The translations under genes were made by a program, and so were the position numbers. 64,000 nucleotides of DNA from NCBI RefSeq assembly GCF_900105325.1, contig NZ_FNSU01000002.1:186001-250000 (forward strand). The letters run 5' to 3'. The notes beneath the pieces were generated by a model. It worked only from the letters and a program-made list of their open reading frames with translations. It did not search any database and had not been told where the DNA came from. Below, in pieces: positions 26,476 to 34,569 of the stretch. Each line of letters begins with the position of its first letter. Position 1 is the stretch's first letter. The stretch comes from Pseudomonas marginalis (lineage in GTDB: Bacteria; Pseudomonadota; Gammaproteobacteria; Pseudomonadales; Pseudomonadaceae).

Positions 26476-27258
26476 GGCGGGCGGCTTGCGTTGCAAGGCG
26501 CTTTGAATGCCTTTGCCAAAATCCTCGTCTGCAGCACAACGTGCGACGCATGTGGCTTCGTTGGCCAGTTGGTCGGCAAGGCCTTGGTGAGCTGCCTGGT
26601 TCAGCAGGGCCTTGGTCGCGGCCATGGCAGTAGATGGGCCTTTGGCCAAGCGTTGGGCGAACTTCTCGACCTCGGTCTCAAGTTGCGCGTCAGCCACTAC
26701 CTGGGTGACGATTCCATGCTCCAGTGCCTCCTCGACGCTCAAGCGTTCCCCCAGCAGGGCCAGGCGCTTGGCTTGCTTGATACCCATGGCAGCAACTAAC
26801 AGGCTGCTCAGACCACAGTCCAATGACAGGCCAACCAGTACATGGGCAGCGATGAAATAGCTGGTGTCCGAGGCGATAACAAAATCTGCGGCTAGGCACA
26901 GGGCAAGGCCTGCTCCAGCGACAGCTCCTCGCGGCGCGGCGATGATTGGTTTGGAAACATCAAGCAAGGTCGAAGGAAGGCGGTTGCCGAGCAGTAGTTT
27001 GCGCTCGAAGGTGTCGTAGCGTTCTTCTGCGGGCAATGTGAGCAGTTCGTTGAAGCCTTTTACATCGCCACCGGCCGAAAAGTCGCTGCCTTCTGCCTGG
27101 ATCAGAATGCATTTGACTTGTGGGTCCTGATCAGCCTTGCGTAACTGATTGATCAGTAGGGCAGTAAGTTCCGGGCTGAGCGCGTTCTTCGCTTGCGGGC
27201 GGTTGAGAGTCAGTACAGCGATGCGGTCAAGCATATGATACTTGAGACAATCTAACAT
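26467..27258 (-). CDS. Enoyl-CoA hydratase/isomerase (crotonase) family protein
   Basis: A 263-aa crotonase. Oxyanion-hole blocks are FSAGGDVKGFNELL (about 60-73) and APRGAVAGAGLALCLAADF (about 108-126). At the catalytic loop the sequence is LVGLSLDCGLSSLL, with Asp at the position where Delta3,Delta2-enoyl-CoA isomerases and some hydratases carry an acid, while the first hydratase Glu is replaced. An isomerase or other crotonase reaction is therefore as likely as hydration. It is third in a minus-strand unit with the SDR (28221) and MaoC (27339) genes. Confidence 0.85.
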   Translation of the reverse strand: MLDCLKYHMLDRIAVLTLNRPQAKNALSPELTALLINQLRKADQDPQVKCILIQAEGSDFSAGGDVKGFNELLTLPAEERYDTFERKLLLGNRLPSTLLDVSKPIIAAPRGAVAGAGLALCLAADFVIASDTSYFIAAHVLVGLSLDCGLSSLLVAAMGIKQAKRLALLGERLSVEEALEHGIVTQVVADAQLETEVEKFAQRLAKGPSTAMAATKALLNQAAHQGLADQLANEATCVARCAADEDFGKGIQSALQRKPPAYR

Positions 27259-27338
27259 GATTTGGGCTCGGATTGATTTGTCATTGGGGCACTGGAAGGC
27301 CAGCCGATCAGCTCGCGCGGATTGGCATCACTGCCCCC

Positions 27339-28193
27339 CTAACCAGTAATCTTGGCCCGTCCGTTGTTCAGCACCACTACGTCACGCTCGAGGGATCTGG
27401 AGCGAAAGCTGACCGTGGAGCCGTCGCGCCAGATTTCAGTGCTAATGGTTTCACCCGGGTAGACGGGTGAGGAAAAACGTAATTGCATAGATCGAAGCCG
27501 CTCCGGTTGATCGTCGCAGCACGCATGGAGGATAGCTCGAGTTGCTACACCAAACGTGCACAGCCCGTGCAAGATTGGGCTTTCGAAACCTGCCTTGCGA
27601 GCCAACTCGGGATCGGCATGGATCGGATTGTAATCGCCAGATAGACGATAGATCAGTGCAGCCTGAGGTAGCGTAAAAAGTACGCACTCGAAATCTGGTG
27701 CTCGGTCAGGCAGGGGGTGAACAGCCTTGGCATCGTGAGTCGTGCCACCGCTGCCGCCGTCCCCGCGTAGCACATAAGTGGATGTCACGGTGCTGATCAC
27801 TTCCTCCTGACCTTTCTCGCGCAGCTGCTTTTCCAGGTACAGCAGCGCGCCTTTGCCAGGTCCCTTGTCGATAATGTCGTTGACTTTGTAGGACCCGACA
27901 TAAGTTTTTCCGGCCTCCAGCGGGCGATAAATTTCAAATGACTGCTCGCCATGGAGGATCTTCATCCAGTCGATTTCCAGGTCCGGTTCTTTGACCCAGG
28001 CACCGGGGTGCGAGATGACGTTGGTCATCGCGGGAAACACTTTCAGATTTTCCTCATAGGCAAATTGCAGGTCGCTCTTATCTTGTGGGTCTGATCCCAC
28101 GCCAATACCCAAAGCGTAAAGCATGCAATCGCGAGGGCTGATGCTGTGTTCGATCAGCGGAAACTGTCGCGCCAGGACTTTTTCGAGATTCAT
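27339..28193 (-). CDS. MaoC-family (R)-enoyl-CoA hydratase, double hot-dog type
   Basis: A 284-aa hydratase-2-like protein. The N-terminal hot-dog domain (YALGIGVGSDPQDKSDLQFA, residues about 26-45) is degenerate, while the C-terminal one holds the catalytic block YRLSGDYNPIHADPELARKA, then GFESPILHGLCTFG, with the Asp/His dyad. This is the peroxisomal hydratase 2 / MFE-2 architecture. Together with the SDR encoded upstream it would supply (R)-specific hydration and dehydrogenation of an enoyl-CoA. Confidence 0.88.
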   Translation of the reverse strand: MNLEKVLARQFPLIEHSISPRDCMLYALGIGVGSDPQDKSDLQFAYEENLKVFPAMTNVISHPGAWVKEPDLEIDWMKILHGEQSFEIYRPLEAGKTYVGSYKVNDIIDKGPGKGALLYLEKQLREKGQEEVISTVTSTYVLRGDGGSGGTTHDAKAVHPLPDRAPDFECVLFTLPQAALIYRLSGDYNPIHADPELARKAGFESPILHGLCTFGVATRAILHACCDDQPERLRSMQLRFSSPVYPGETISTEIWRDGSTVSFRSRSLERDVVVLNNGRAKITG

Positions 28194-28220
28194 CAGGTTC
28201 TACCTTTCAGCAGGGGGGGA

Positions 28221-29135
28221 TCAGACCGGATCCCAGGAGAAAATGTCCTTGGAGCGATCTAGCGCGAAGAATGAAGGACGCAACATCGGGATCGCGCGTT
28301 CGACGCAACTTTCTACCGTCCAGCCTTGACCGTCGTGAGCGGAACGGATCGGACGCGGCTGGGAGAACAGGTAGATCTCGTTATTGCGGACGCCGAAGAT
28401 TTGCCCAGAAACATCCTTAGCGCTCTCGGTGAGCAGAGCGCAAGTGAAAGGGGCGATCTTGGCTGCCTCCATGCGCTGATTGACTTTGAGACGCTCGGCG
28501 CCTTCCGGCGTGTCGGACGGAATGGTGCCGACCATTCGGGTAAACGCGAAGGGAGCAATACAGTTAGAGCGTACGTTGAATCGTTGCATGTCCAGGGCGA
28601 TGGATTTGGAAAGGCCAACGATGCCCATTTTGGCCGAGCAGTAGTTGGCTTGACCGAAGTTGCCGATTAGTCCCGAGGTCGAGGTCATGTGCACGAAGGC
28701 TCCGCTTTCTTGTTCCTTGAAATGCGGGGCTGCGGCGCGAGACATATTGAAACTGCCTTTGAGATGTACCTTGATCACAGCGTCGAAGTCTTCTTCGGAC
28801 ATCTTGTGAAAAATGCCGTCGCGCAGATTGCCTGCGTTGTTCACTACGCCATCGATCCGCCCATAGAGATCAAGTGCCTGTTCGATGATGCTCTGAGCGG
28901 AGTTCCATTCAGCGACGCTATTGGTATTGGCGGCTGCCGTGCCACCGAAAGCAAGGATCTCATCCACGGTCAATTGAGCTGGGCCTTGGCTGACTCCGCT
29001 GCCGTCGATAGACACTCCTAGATCGTTGACGATGACCTTGGCGCCCTGTCGAGCCGCCTCCAAGGCAATACCTTTGCCTACACCGTTGCCGGCGCCAGTG
29101 ACAATAATGACTTTACCTTCCAGAAGACCTGTCAT
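28221..29135 (-). CDS. SDR-family (R)-3-hydroxyacyl-CoA dehydrogenase-like protein
   Basis: A 304-aa SDR: TGAGNGVGKGIALEAARQGA, then VIVNDLGVSIDGSG (the Asp and Gly-rich insert typical of MFE-2 dehydrogenases), NNAGNLRDGIFHKMSEEDFD, STSGLIGNFGQANYCSAK. The NDLG motif indicates NAD preference. It is the first gene of the minus-strand unit, with operator GTAGACTAGCATAC 81 bp upstream, and a divergent promoter for the plus-strand MaoC gene on the other side. Confidence 0.87.
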   Translation of the reverse strand: MTGLLEGKVIIVTGAGNGVGKGIALEAARQGAKVIVNDLGVSIDGSGVSQGPAQLTVDEILAFGGTAAANTNSVAEWNSAQSIIEQALDLYGRIDGVVNNAGNLRDGIFHKMSEEDFDAVIKVHLKGSFNMSRAAAPHFKEQESGAFVHMTSTSGLIGNFGQANYCSAKMGIVGLSKSIALDMQRFNVRSNCIAPFAFTRMVGTIPSDTPEGAERLKVNQRMEAAKIAPFTCALLTESAKDVSGQIFGVRNNEIYLFSQPRPIRSAHDGQGWTVESCVERAIPMLRPSFFALDRSKDIFSWDPV

Positions 29136-29215
29136 GTGTTTGCTCCGCTATTTTGTTGTTTGAAGAGTCGCAGATGTGCGATGAGGCGTTCGTTGGGTCG
29201 TGCAGTGCTTATAAC

Positions 29216-29229
29216 GTAGACTAGCATAC
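29216..29229. promoter_or_regulatory. Regulon palindrome, site 3
   Basis: GTAGACTAGCATAC, two mismatches to GTATGCNNGCATAC, 81 bp upstream of the minus-strand SDR start at 29135. Confidence 0.6.
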
Positions 29230-29386
29230 TAATTTTTTATGCGCCTTTGCAAGCGCCTGAGTTTTGCTTTGCCGAGTAAGGTTTTTGTCACCCTAAATGC
29301 CCTCGCGCATGTGGTGTCGGCAATGGGGAGGGCGGAGAAATAAGCATAAATGATGCCCGTTCATGGGATGTTTGTTGTTGCATATC

Positions 29387-29400
29387 GTATGCATGCGTAG
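29387..29400. promoter_or_regulatory. Regulon palindrome, site 4
   Basis: GTATGCATGCGTAG, two mismatches to the consensus, 87 bp upstream of the MaoC ATG at 29487. Sites 3 and 4 serve the two sides of this divergent promoter region. Confidence 0.6.
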
Positions 29401-29486
29401 TATTGTTTTTTTTGACTTCCTGTAGCGAAGCTGACAGACCTCCGGGTGTCCATGGTGCAGGCTTTATAGGCGTGGAGATAGTGCAG

Positions 29487-29951
29487 ATGGCGGGCTTGTA
29501 TTTCGAGCAATTGGAGGTAGGTAAGGTTTTTCGGCACGACATCCGTCGGACCGTGACTGAGACCGATAACCTGCTGTTCACCACGATGACTCACAATCCG
29601 GCTGCGATCCATCTGGACGTGGAGTACACCAAGGGGACCGAATTTGGTAAGCCACTGATGAACAGTGTTTTCACTCTCGGCCTGATGGTTGGTATATCTG
29701 TGGGGGACACCACGCTGGGGACGACGGTCGCCAATTTGGGTTGGGATGAGGTGCGGTTCCCTCGGCCTTTATTTGTCGGTGATACCGTTCATGTGCAAAG
29801 CGTTGTACTTGAAAAGCGTGAGAGTAAGTCGCGCCCTGATAATGGTGTGGTGATCTTCCAGCACAGTGCGTTCAATCAGCGTGACGAGTTGGTCGCCGTG
29901 TGCAAGCGCAGCGCGTTGATGTGCAGGCTGCCGAGCACCGCGCAGAGCTGA
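29487..29951 (+). CDS. MaoC-family dehydratase, single hot-dog
   Basis: A 154-aa protein: MAGLYFEQLEVGKVFRHDIR, VTETDNLLFTTMTHNPAAIH with the catalytic Asp/Asn and His of MaoC enzymes, and VANLGWDEVRFPRPLFVGDT. The order TETDN..FTxMTHNP is that of mesaconyl-C1-CoA hydratase/beta-methylmalyl-CoA dehydratase relatives. This fits the CitE-type lyase encoded in the same operon. I start at ATG 29487 (GGAG 10 nt upstream); a GTG at 29481 is possible. Confidence 0.85.
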   Translation: MAGLYFEQLEVGKVFRHDIRRTVTETDNLLFTTMTHNPAAIHLDVEYTKGTEFGKPLMNSVFTLGLMVGISVGDTTLGTTVANLGWDEVRFPRPLFVGDTVHVQSVVLEKRESKSRPDNGVVIFQHSAFNQRDELVAVCKRSALMCRLPSTAQS

Positions 29952-29984
29952 GTGCGAGCAGGTCTTTATCTATGAGGTGATCAC

Positions 29985-31097
29985 TTGAAGGTAGTCGAAG
30001 CCGTCATGCCTACACCATTGGATAGCGAAACCAAAGGTATCATCGAAAGTACATTGTTGCGCTTCGTAGAAGAGTGCTACGACCCTGCAGAGCGTCACAA
30101 GAGATTGGCGCAGAGCATTGATTACCGGCATTACTGGTCGACATTGGCAGAACTGGGTGTGCTAGGAATGCCTTTCAGCGCAGAGTTGGGAGGCATGGGG
30201 GGATCTACGCTGGATACCGCAGATGCCGTCGCGGTATTGGCAAAAGGGTTGATTCTGGAGCCCTTTGTGGATTCGGCGGTGATTGCGGGCTCTATCCTGG
30301 CTTCACGTCCGGATTCGCAGGAACAGATCGATGAATTGATCAGTGGTGAGTCTATCAGCATTTTGCTGGGCGGACGCCAGGGGGACGTGGATTCCCTGGT
30401 GGTGCACTCAGACCAATCGGGATTGCATTTGAGTGGTTTTGTACGTGTGCAGCCCTATGCTGATCAGGCCGATTACTGGCTTGTCGTGGCTCGTGAAGCC
30501 AAAAGTGGCAGGCGAGTAATTCTGCGGATAGAAAGCGCCCAGTTGGCTCGTTGTGCAAAGTCCTATCGGCTTATCGATGGGCGTGTGGCTAGCGATATTT
30601 CGTTTAGTGATGAGGTTTTGCCCGTCGAGTCCTTGTGGCTGGAAGGGGGCCAGGCTGAGTCGGCCTTGGAGTGGGCCACTCAGTTGGCGGTTTGTTGCCT
30701 ATGTGCCGAGGCCGTTGGCGTAATGGCCAATTTGCTTCTTATTACCGGTGATTACCTGCGCACACGTGTGCAGTTTGGTGTGCCTCTGAGCAGCTTTCAG
30801 GCATTACAACATCGCTATGTCGATATGCAGATGGTTTATCTGGAGTCTCAGGCAATTTCCCGTAAGTTAGCGTTGTGTCAGGAAAACGATGCTGCCGAAA
30901 CATCCGCATGGCTGAGGTTTGCTGCAACGTCGGTCATCGAGCGTTCCGCTGACAAGGTCGGTCACGAAGCTATTCAGATGCACGGTGGCATGGGAGTTAC
31001 GGACGAGTTGGTGGTCAGCCATTACAACAACCGTCTCGTGGTGCTTGTACGCATGCTGCACGCATGGGTTGATCAAGACGTCGCGCTATGGGGCTGA
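29985..31097 (+). CDS. Acyl-CoA dehydrogenase family protein, FadE-like small subunit
   Basis: A 370-aa ACAD. It has the C-terminal substrate-entry and FAD regions (RVQFGVPLSSFQALQHRYVD near 260, AIQMHGGMGVTDELVVSHYN near 325), but the middle beta domain is weakly conserved and the usual catalytic Glu region is occupied by TDELVV. Steroid-degrading actinobacteria and pseudomonads use alpha2beta2 ACADs with one divergent subunit, and the adjacent ACAD gene supports that arrangement. A TTG start with GAGG 8 nt upstream is preferred over an internal ATG at 30006. Confidence 0.82.
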   Translation: MKVVEAVMPTPLDSETKGIIESTLLRFVEECYDPAERHKRLAQSIDYRHYWSTLAELGVLGMPFSAELGGMGGSTLDTADAVAVLAKGLILEPFVDSAVIAGSILASRPDSQEQIDELISGESISILLGGRQGDVDSLVVHSDQSGLHLSGFVRVQPYADQADYWLVVAREAKSGRRVILRIESAQLARCAKSYRLIDGRVASDISFSDEVLPVESLWLEGGQAESALEWATQLAVCCLCAEAVGVMANLLLITGDYLRTRVQFGVPLSSFQALQHRYVDMQMVYLESQAISRKLALCQENDAAETSAWLRFAATSVIERSADKVGHEAIQMHGGMGVTDELVVSHYNNRLVVLVRMLHAWVDQDVALWG

Positions 31098-31141
31098 GTC
31101 CGGAGCTGTTGGATTCGGGCCCTAACGAGCAGGAGAGGGGC

Positions 31142-32344
31142 GTGGAAAAATATTCTGAATTGGCGTTCGACGAGCAAGCGTTTCGGCTTGAAGTTCGAGA
31201 CTTTGTGAAGGCAAACCTTGCGCCGCAAACCCGTCACAAGGTGCAGAAAGGTCTTTATCTGGACAAGGCCGATTACGTTGACTGGCAGAAGGCTCTGCAC
31301 CGGCGAGGATGGTTCGGCGCCTCTTGGCCTGCTGAGTTTGGTGGCCGAGACTGGACCGTCGAGAAAGAGCATGTATTTCTGCAAGAGTGTGCGCTCAATG
31401 CGGCGCCGATGATCATTCCCTATGGTGTGAACATGGTCGGTCCAGTGCTCTTCACCTTCGGTACCCCGGAGCAAAAGGAAAAATATCTGCCAGGCATTCT
31501 CGACAGCGGAACCTGGTGGTGCCAAGGGTACTCGGAGCCGAACGCGGGTTCAGATCTTGCCTCCTTGAACACAAGCGCGATGCGTGACGGCGACCATTAC
31601 GTCGTCAACGGAACGAAGATGTGGACCACCGAAGCGCATTGGGCAGACATGATGCATTGCTTGGTCCGCACCGACAGGAGCGGGAAAAAACAGCAAGGCA
31701 TTACGTTCCTGTTGATCGATATGAAATCTCCGGGAATAACAGTCGAGCCGATCATCACGCTCGATGGTGTGCATCACACTAATCAGGTCTTTTTTGACAA
31801 TGTTAGGGTCCCACTCGAAAACGTGGTCGGAGAGGAGGGCGACGGCTGGAGGTTGGCGAAATTCCTCCTGTCCCGCGAGCGAGGGTTTATCGCGGACACT
31901 GGCAACAAAATGCGGCTGATGCAACAGATCAAGGCGAGCGTAAAACGCTACTCACCGCTTTTATCCCCGTCTCAGCGCTTTAGACAGTATGCGCGCCTCG
32001 CCGAGCTCGATGCCTGGTTGACAGCCTTGGTTGCCTTGGAGCGCGACTATATCCAGGCGTGGATGAGTGACAGCGACGATGGGGTCGGGGCGTCGGTGCT
32101 TAAGGTGCGTGGAACCGAGCTTTTGCAGCAGATGACGGAGTTCTGGCGCGACACTCTAGGGCCATACGGCGCGTGCTACGACCCTCGCCTGCGCAAGCAG
32201 GGGGATGGATTAAGTGCCGAGGAACCTTGGGTGCAGGCGGCGGGTGTCAACTATGGCTATCTGTACAGCCTATGCTGGTCGATATTTGGCGGCTCAAATG
32301 AAGTGCAACGCAACATTATCGCCGCCACTCTATTGCGCGGCTGA
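31142..32344 (+). CDS. Acyl-CoA dehydrogenase family protein, likely partner subunit
   Basis: A 400-aa ACAD: YSEPNAGSDLASLNTSAMRD (substrate/FAD site near 125), VVNGTKMWTTEAHWADMMHC and the C-terminal SIFGGSNEVQRNIIAATLLR, with the QxxxG-type FAD contact and EVQRN. I start at GTG 31142, where AGGAG stands 6 nt upstream; an ATG at 31088 would overlap the previous gene by 10 bp and lacks an RBS. It is probably the partner of the ACAD encoded just upstream. Confidence 0.86.
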   Translation: MEKYSELAFDEQAFRLEVRDFVKANLAPQTRHKVQKGLYLDKADYVDWQKALHRRGWFGASWPAEFGGRDWTVEKEHVFLQECALNAAPMIIPYGVNMVGPVLFTFGTPEQKEKYLPGILDSGTWWCQGYSEPNAGSDLASLNTSAMRDGDHYVVNGTKMWTTEAHWADMMHCLVRTDRSGKKQQGITFLLIDMKSPGITVEPIITLDGVHHTNQVFFDNVRVPLENVVGEEGDGWRLAKFLLSRERGFIADTGNKMRLMQQIKASVKRYSPLLSPSQRFRQYARLAELDAWLTALVALERDYIQAWMSDSDDGVGASVLKVRGTELLQQMTEFWRDTLGPYGACYDPRLRKQGDGLSAEEPWVQAAGVNYGYLYSLCWSIFGGSNEVQRNIIAATLLRG

Positions 32345-32359
32345 GTCGGGAGACAGCAT

Positions 32360-33517
32360 ATGAACCAGCGTCGTTTGTTCAGCAGCGAACATGAGCAGTT
32401 TCGCGAAACGGTCAGGCGCTTCATTGAGAGTGAGATTGCACCCTTTCATCAGCAATGGGAGCACGATGGAGGTGTGCCACGTGAGCTGTGGCTCAAGGCG
32501 GGTGAAGCAGGTCTTTTGGGATGCTCGGTGCCAGAAGTATACGGTGGCGTGGGAGCGGACGATCTCTTTAACTTTGTACTGGTGGAGGAGTTGGCCCGCG
32601 CCGGGGTTACGGGACCAGGTTTTGCGATCCATAACGAAATGGTGATGCCCTATATCCTGGCTTTTGGCACCGAAGAGCAAAAGCAGCAATGGCTGCCAAA
32701 AATGATCCGAGGTGAAGTGATCGGCGCGCTGGGCCTGACTGAACCCCATGCCGGCAGCGACTTGAAGAATATCCGTACACGGGCTGTGCGCGATGGCGAT
32801 GAGTATGTCATCAACGGTCAAAAGACCTTCATTTCCAATGGCCAGCTGTGCGATGTCATTATCCTTGCGACAAAGACAGATCCTGCCGATAAGAAATACG
32901 GTGGCATTTCACTTTTCATCATCGAGTCGAGCAGGGCGGGTTTTGTGCGTGGACGTCGCCTTGAGAAGATCGGATTGAAAGCGCAGGACACTTCCGAACT
33001 GTTCTTCGAAGATGTGCGAGTTCCTGCCAGCAATTTGCTGGGGCGGGAGCATGGCGGCTTTGAGCACATGATGAAAAACCTCGCACAGGAACGGCTCACT
33101 CAGGCCATTCGCTCGGCAGTAGTGGTGGAAACAGTTTTGGACTACACCATCGACTACGTTGCGGATCGCAAGATGTTCGGCCAAAGCCTGGCGGACTTTC
33201 AGAACACCCAATTCAAGCTTGCTGAGCTGAAAACCGAGGCGGTTATCGCAAGGGTCTTCATCGATCACTGCATAGAAAAATTCATTGTTCATGACCTGTC
33301 TGGCGTGGACGCGGCGATGGCCAAAATGTCGTTGTCCAACCTCCACTGCAAGGTGGTCGACGAGTGTCTGCAATTCTTCGGTGGTTGGGGCTACATGTTG
33401 GAATACCCGATAGCTCGTGCCTATGTCGATGCCCGTATCGTGCGCATTGCCGGCGGATCCATTGAAGTCATGAAGCAGATTATTGGGCGAAGCCTGTTCA
33501 AGCCTAAAAAAGCCTGA
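32360..33517 (+). CDS. Acyl-CoA dehydrogenase
   Basis: A 385-aa canonical homotetramer-type ACAD: ALGLTEPHAGSDLKNIRTRA (about 125-145), INGQKTFISNGQLCDVIILA (about 153-172), RKMFGQSLADFQNTQFKLAE (about 270) and the C-terminal QFFGGWGYMLEYPIARAYVD with the catalytic Glu in MLEYP, then IAGGSIEVMKQIIGRSL. It is 15 bp downstream of the preceding ACAD gene and 3 bp before the CitE gene, in the same operon. Confidence 0.9.
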   Translation: MNQRRLFSSEHEQFRETVRRFIESEIAPFHQQWEHDGGVPRELWLKAGEAGLLGCSVPEVYGGVGADDLFNFVLVEELARAGVTGPGFAIHNEMVMPYILAFGTEEQKQQWLPKMIRGEVIGALGLTEPHAGSDLKNIRTRAVRDGDEYVINGQKTFISNGQLCDVIILATKTDPADKKYGGISLFIIESSRAGFVRGRRLEKIGLKAQDTSELFFEDVRVPASNLLGREHGGFEHMMKNLAQERLTQAIRSAVVVETVLDYTIDYVADRKMFGQSLADFQNTQFKLAELKTEAVIARVFIDHCIEKFIVHDLSGVDAAMAKMSLSNLHCKVVDECLQFFGGWGYMLEYPIARAYVDARIVRIAGGSIEVMKQIIGRSLFKPKKA

Positions 33518-33520
33518 GGT

Positions 33521-34444
33521 ATGAACATGTCCGAGACGTCGACTTCACGTTGCGCTTTATTGCGATCCCTCTTGTTTGTGCCGGGTGACAGTGAGCGAAA
33601 GCTAGAAAAGGCCTCGAGCTGCAATGCCGATGCATTAATCCTTGACCTGGAGGACTCTGTCGCTTCAACGCGCACCTCTTTTGCGCGAGGGCTGGTGCTG
33701 GAGTATTTGAGAGCGCGCCCTCAGCGCGGGCGGCAGCAACTTTGGGTTCGGATCAATCCATTGGATACATCAGCCTCGCTGCATGACCTGATTGTTGCGG
33801 ACGGCGCCCCGGACGGCCTGATGTTGCCCAAGGTTAACTTGCCTTCGGCCGTGCAAACGCTCAGCAACTATCTTGATGTCCTGGAGGTTCGCGCCGGCCT
33901 TGAACCGGGCAGTATTCGTATCGTTCCCGTGGCGACTGAAACCCCTCAGGCTTTATTTACCTTGGGCGGCTATGCCGGTTGCTCCCCACGCTTAAGTGGT
34001 ATGACGTGGGGGGCGGAGGATCTCGCTTCAGCCTTGGGCGCGAGTAGCAATCGGCGCGTGGATGGTGAGTACGATACGGTCTACCAATTGGCCAGGGCAT
34101 TCTGTCTGGCTGGGGCAGCTGCCGCCAGCGTGCCGGCCATCGATACGATCTACGCCAACTATTCCGACAGCGAAGGGCTTGCTGATGAAGCCAGGGCAGC
34201 TCGCCGTGCTGGCTTTACCGGAAAACTTGCCATTCATCCTGGTCAGGTAGCCATCATCAATGAAGCGTTTTCTCCCAGCGCTGATGAAGTGCAATGGTCG
34301 AAGAAAGTGTTACAGGCCTTCGAAGATAATCCCGGGCTGGGTACCGTCGGGATCGAGGGCAGGATGTTGGATATGCCTCATCTCAAACAAGCGCTGAGGC
34401 TATTGGACTTGGCGTCGCGGTGCGCCGCAATGAGTCCTTCTTAG
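33521..34444 (+). CDS. HpcH/HpaI-aldolase family, CitE-type acyl-CoA lyase
   Basis: A 307-aa CitE-like protein: RSLLFVPGDSERKLEKASSC (residues about 15-34), LILDLEDSVAS (metal-binding Glu/Asp, about 39-49), MTWGAEDLASALGASSNRRV and KLAIHPGQVAIINEAFSPSA. Family members cleave citryl-, citramalyl- or malyl-type CoA esters to acetyl- or propionyl-CoA plus a 2-oxo acid. In this operon it could split a terminal hydroxy-methyl-succinyl-type CoA. An ATG at 33527 is an alternative start. Confidence 0.85.
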   Translation: MNMSETSTSRCALLRSLLFVPGDSERKLEKASSCNADALILDLEDSVASTRTSFARGLVLEYLRARPQRGRQQLWVRINPLDTSASLHDLIVADGAPDGLMLPKVNLPSAVQTLSNYLDVLEVRAGLEPGSIRIVPVATETPQALFTLGGYAGCSPRLSGMTWGAEDLASALGASSNRRVDGEYDTVYQLARAFCLAGAAAASVPAIDTIYANYSDSEGLADEARAARRAGFTGKLAIHPGQVAIINEAFSPSADEVQWSKKVLQAFEDNPGLGTVGIEGRMLDMPHLKQALRLLDLASRCAAMSPS

Positions 34445-34526
34445 GCGTTGTGGCATGGTCGAACGGGCATCGGATTTTACGTGTTGACCGCCAGAGGTTG
34501 TTGTAATTATGGTAATGCAAAATACC

Positions 34527-34540
34527 GTATGTATGCGTAC
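34527..34540. promoter_or_regulatory. Regulon palindrome, site 5
   Basis: GTATGTATGCGTAC, two mismatches to the consensus, 30 bp before the Rieske oxygenase ATG. It suggests a separate internal promoter for the oxygenase pair. Confidence 0.6.
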
Positions 34541-34569
34541 CTAATAAGAGCGAAAGCCTGGAGATTGTG

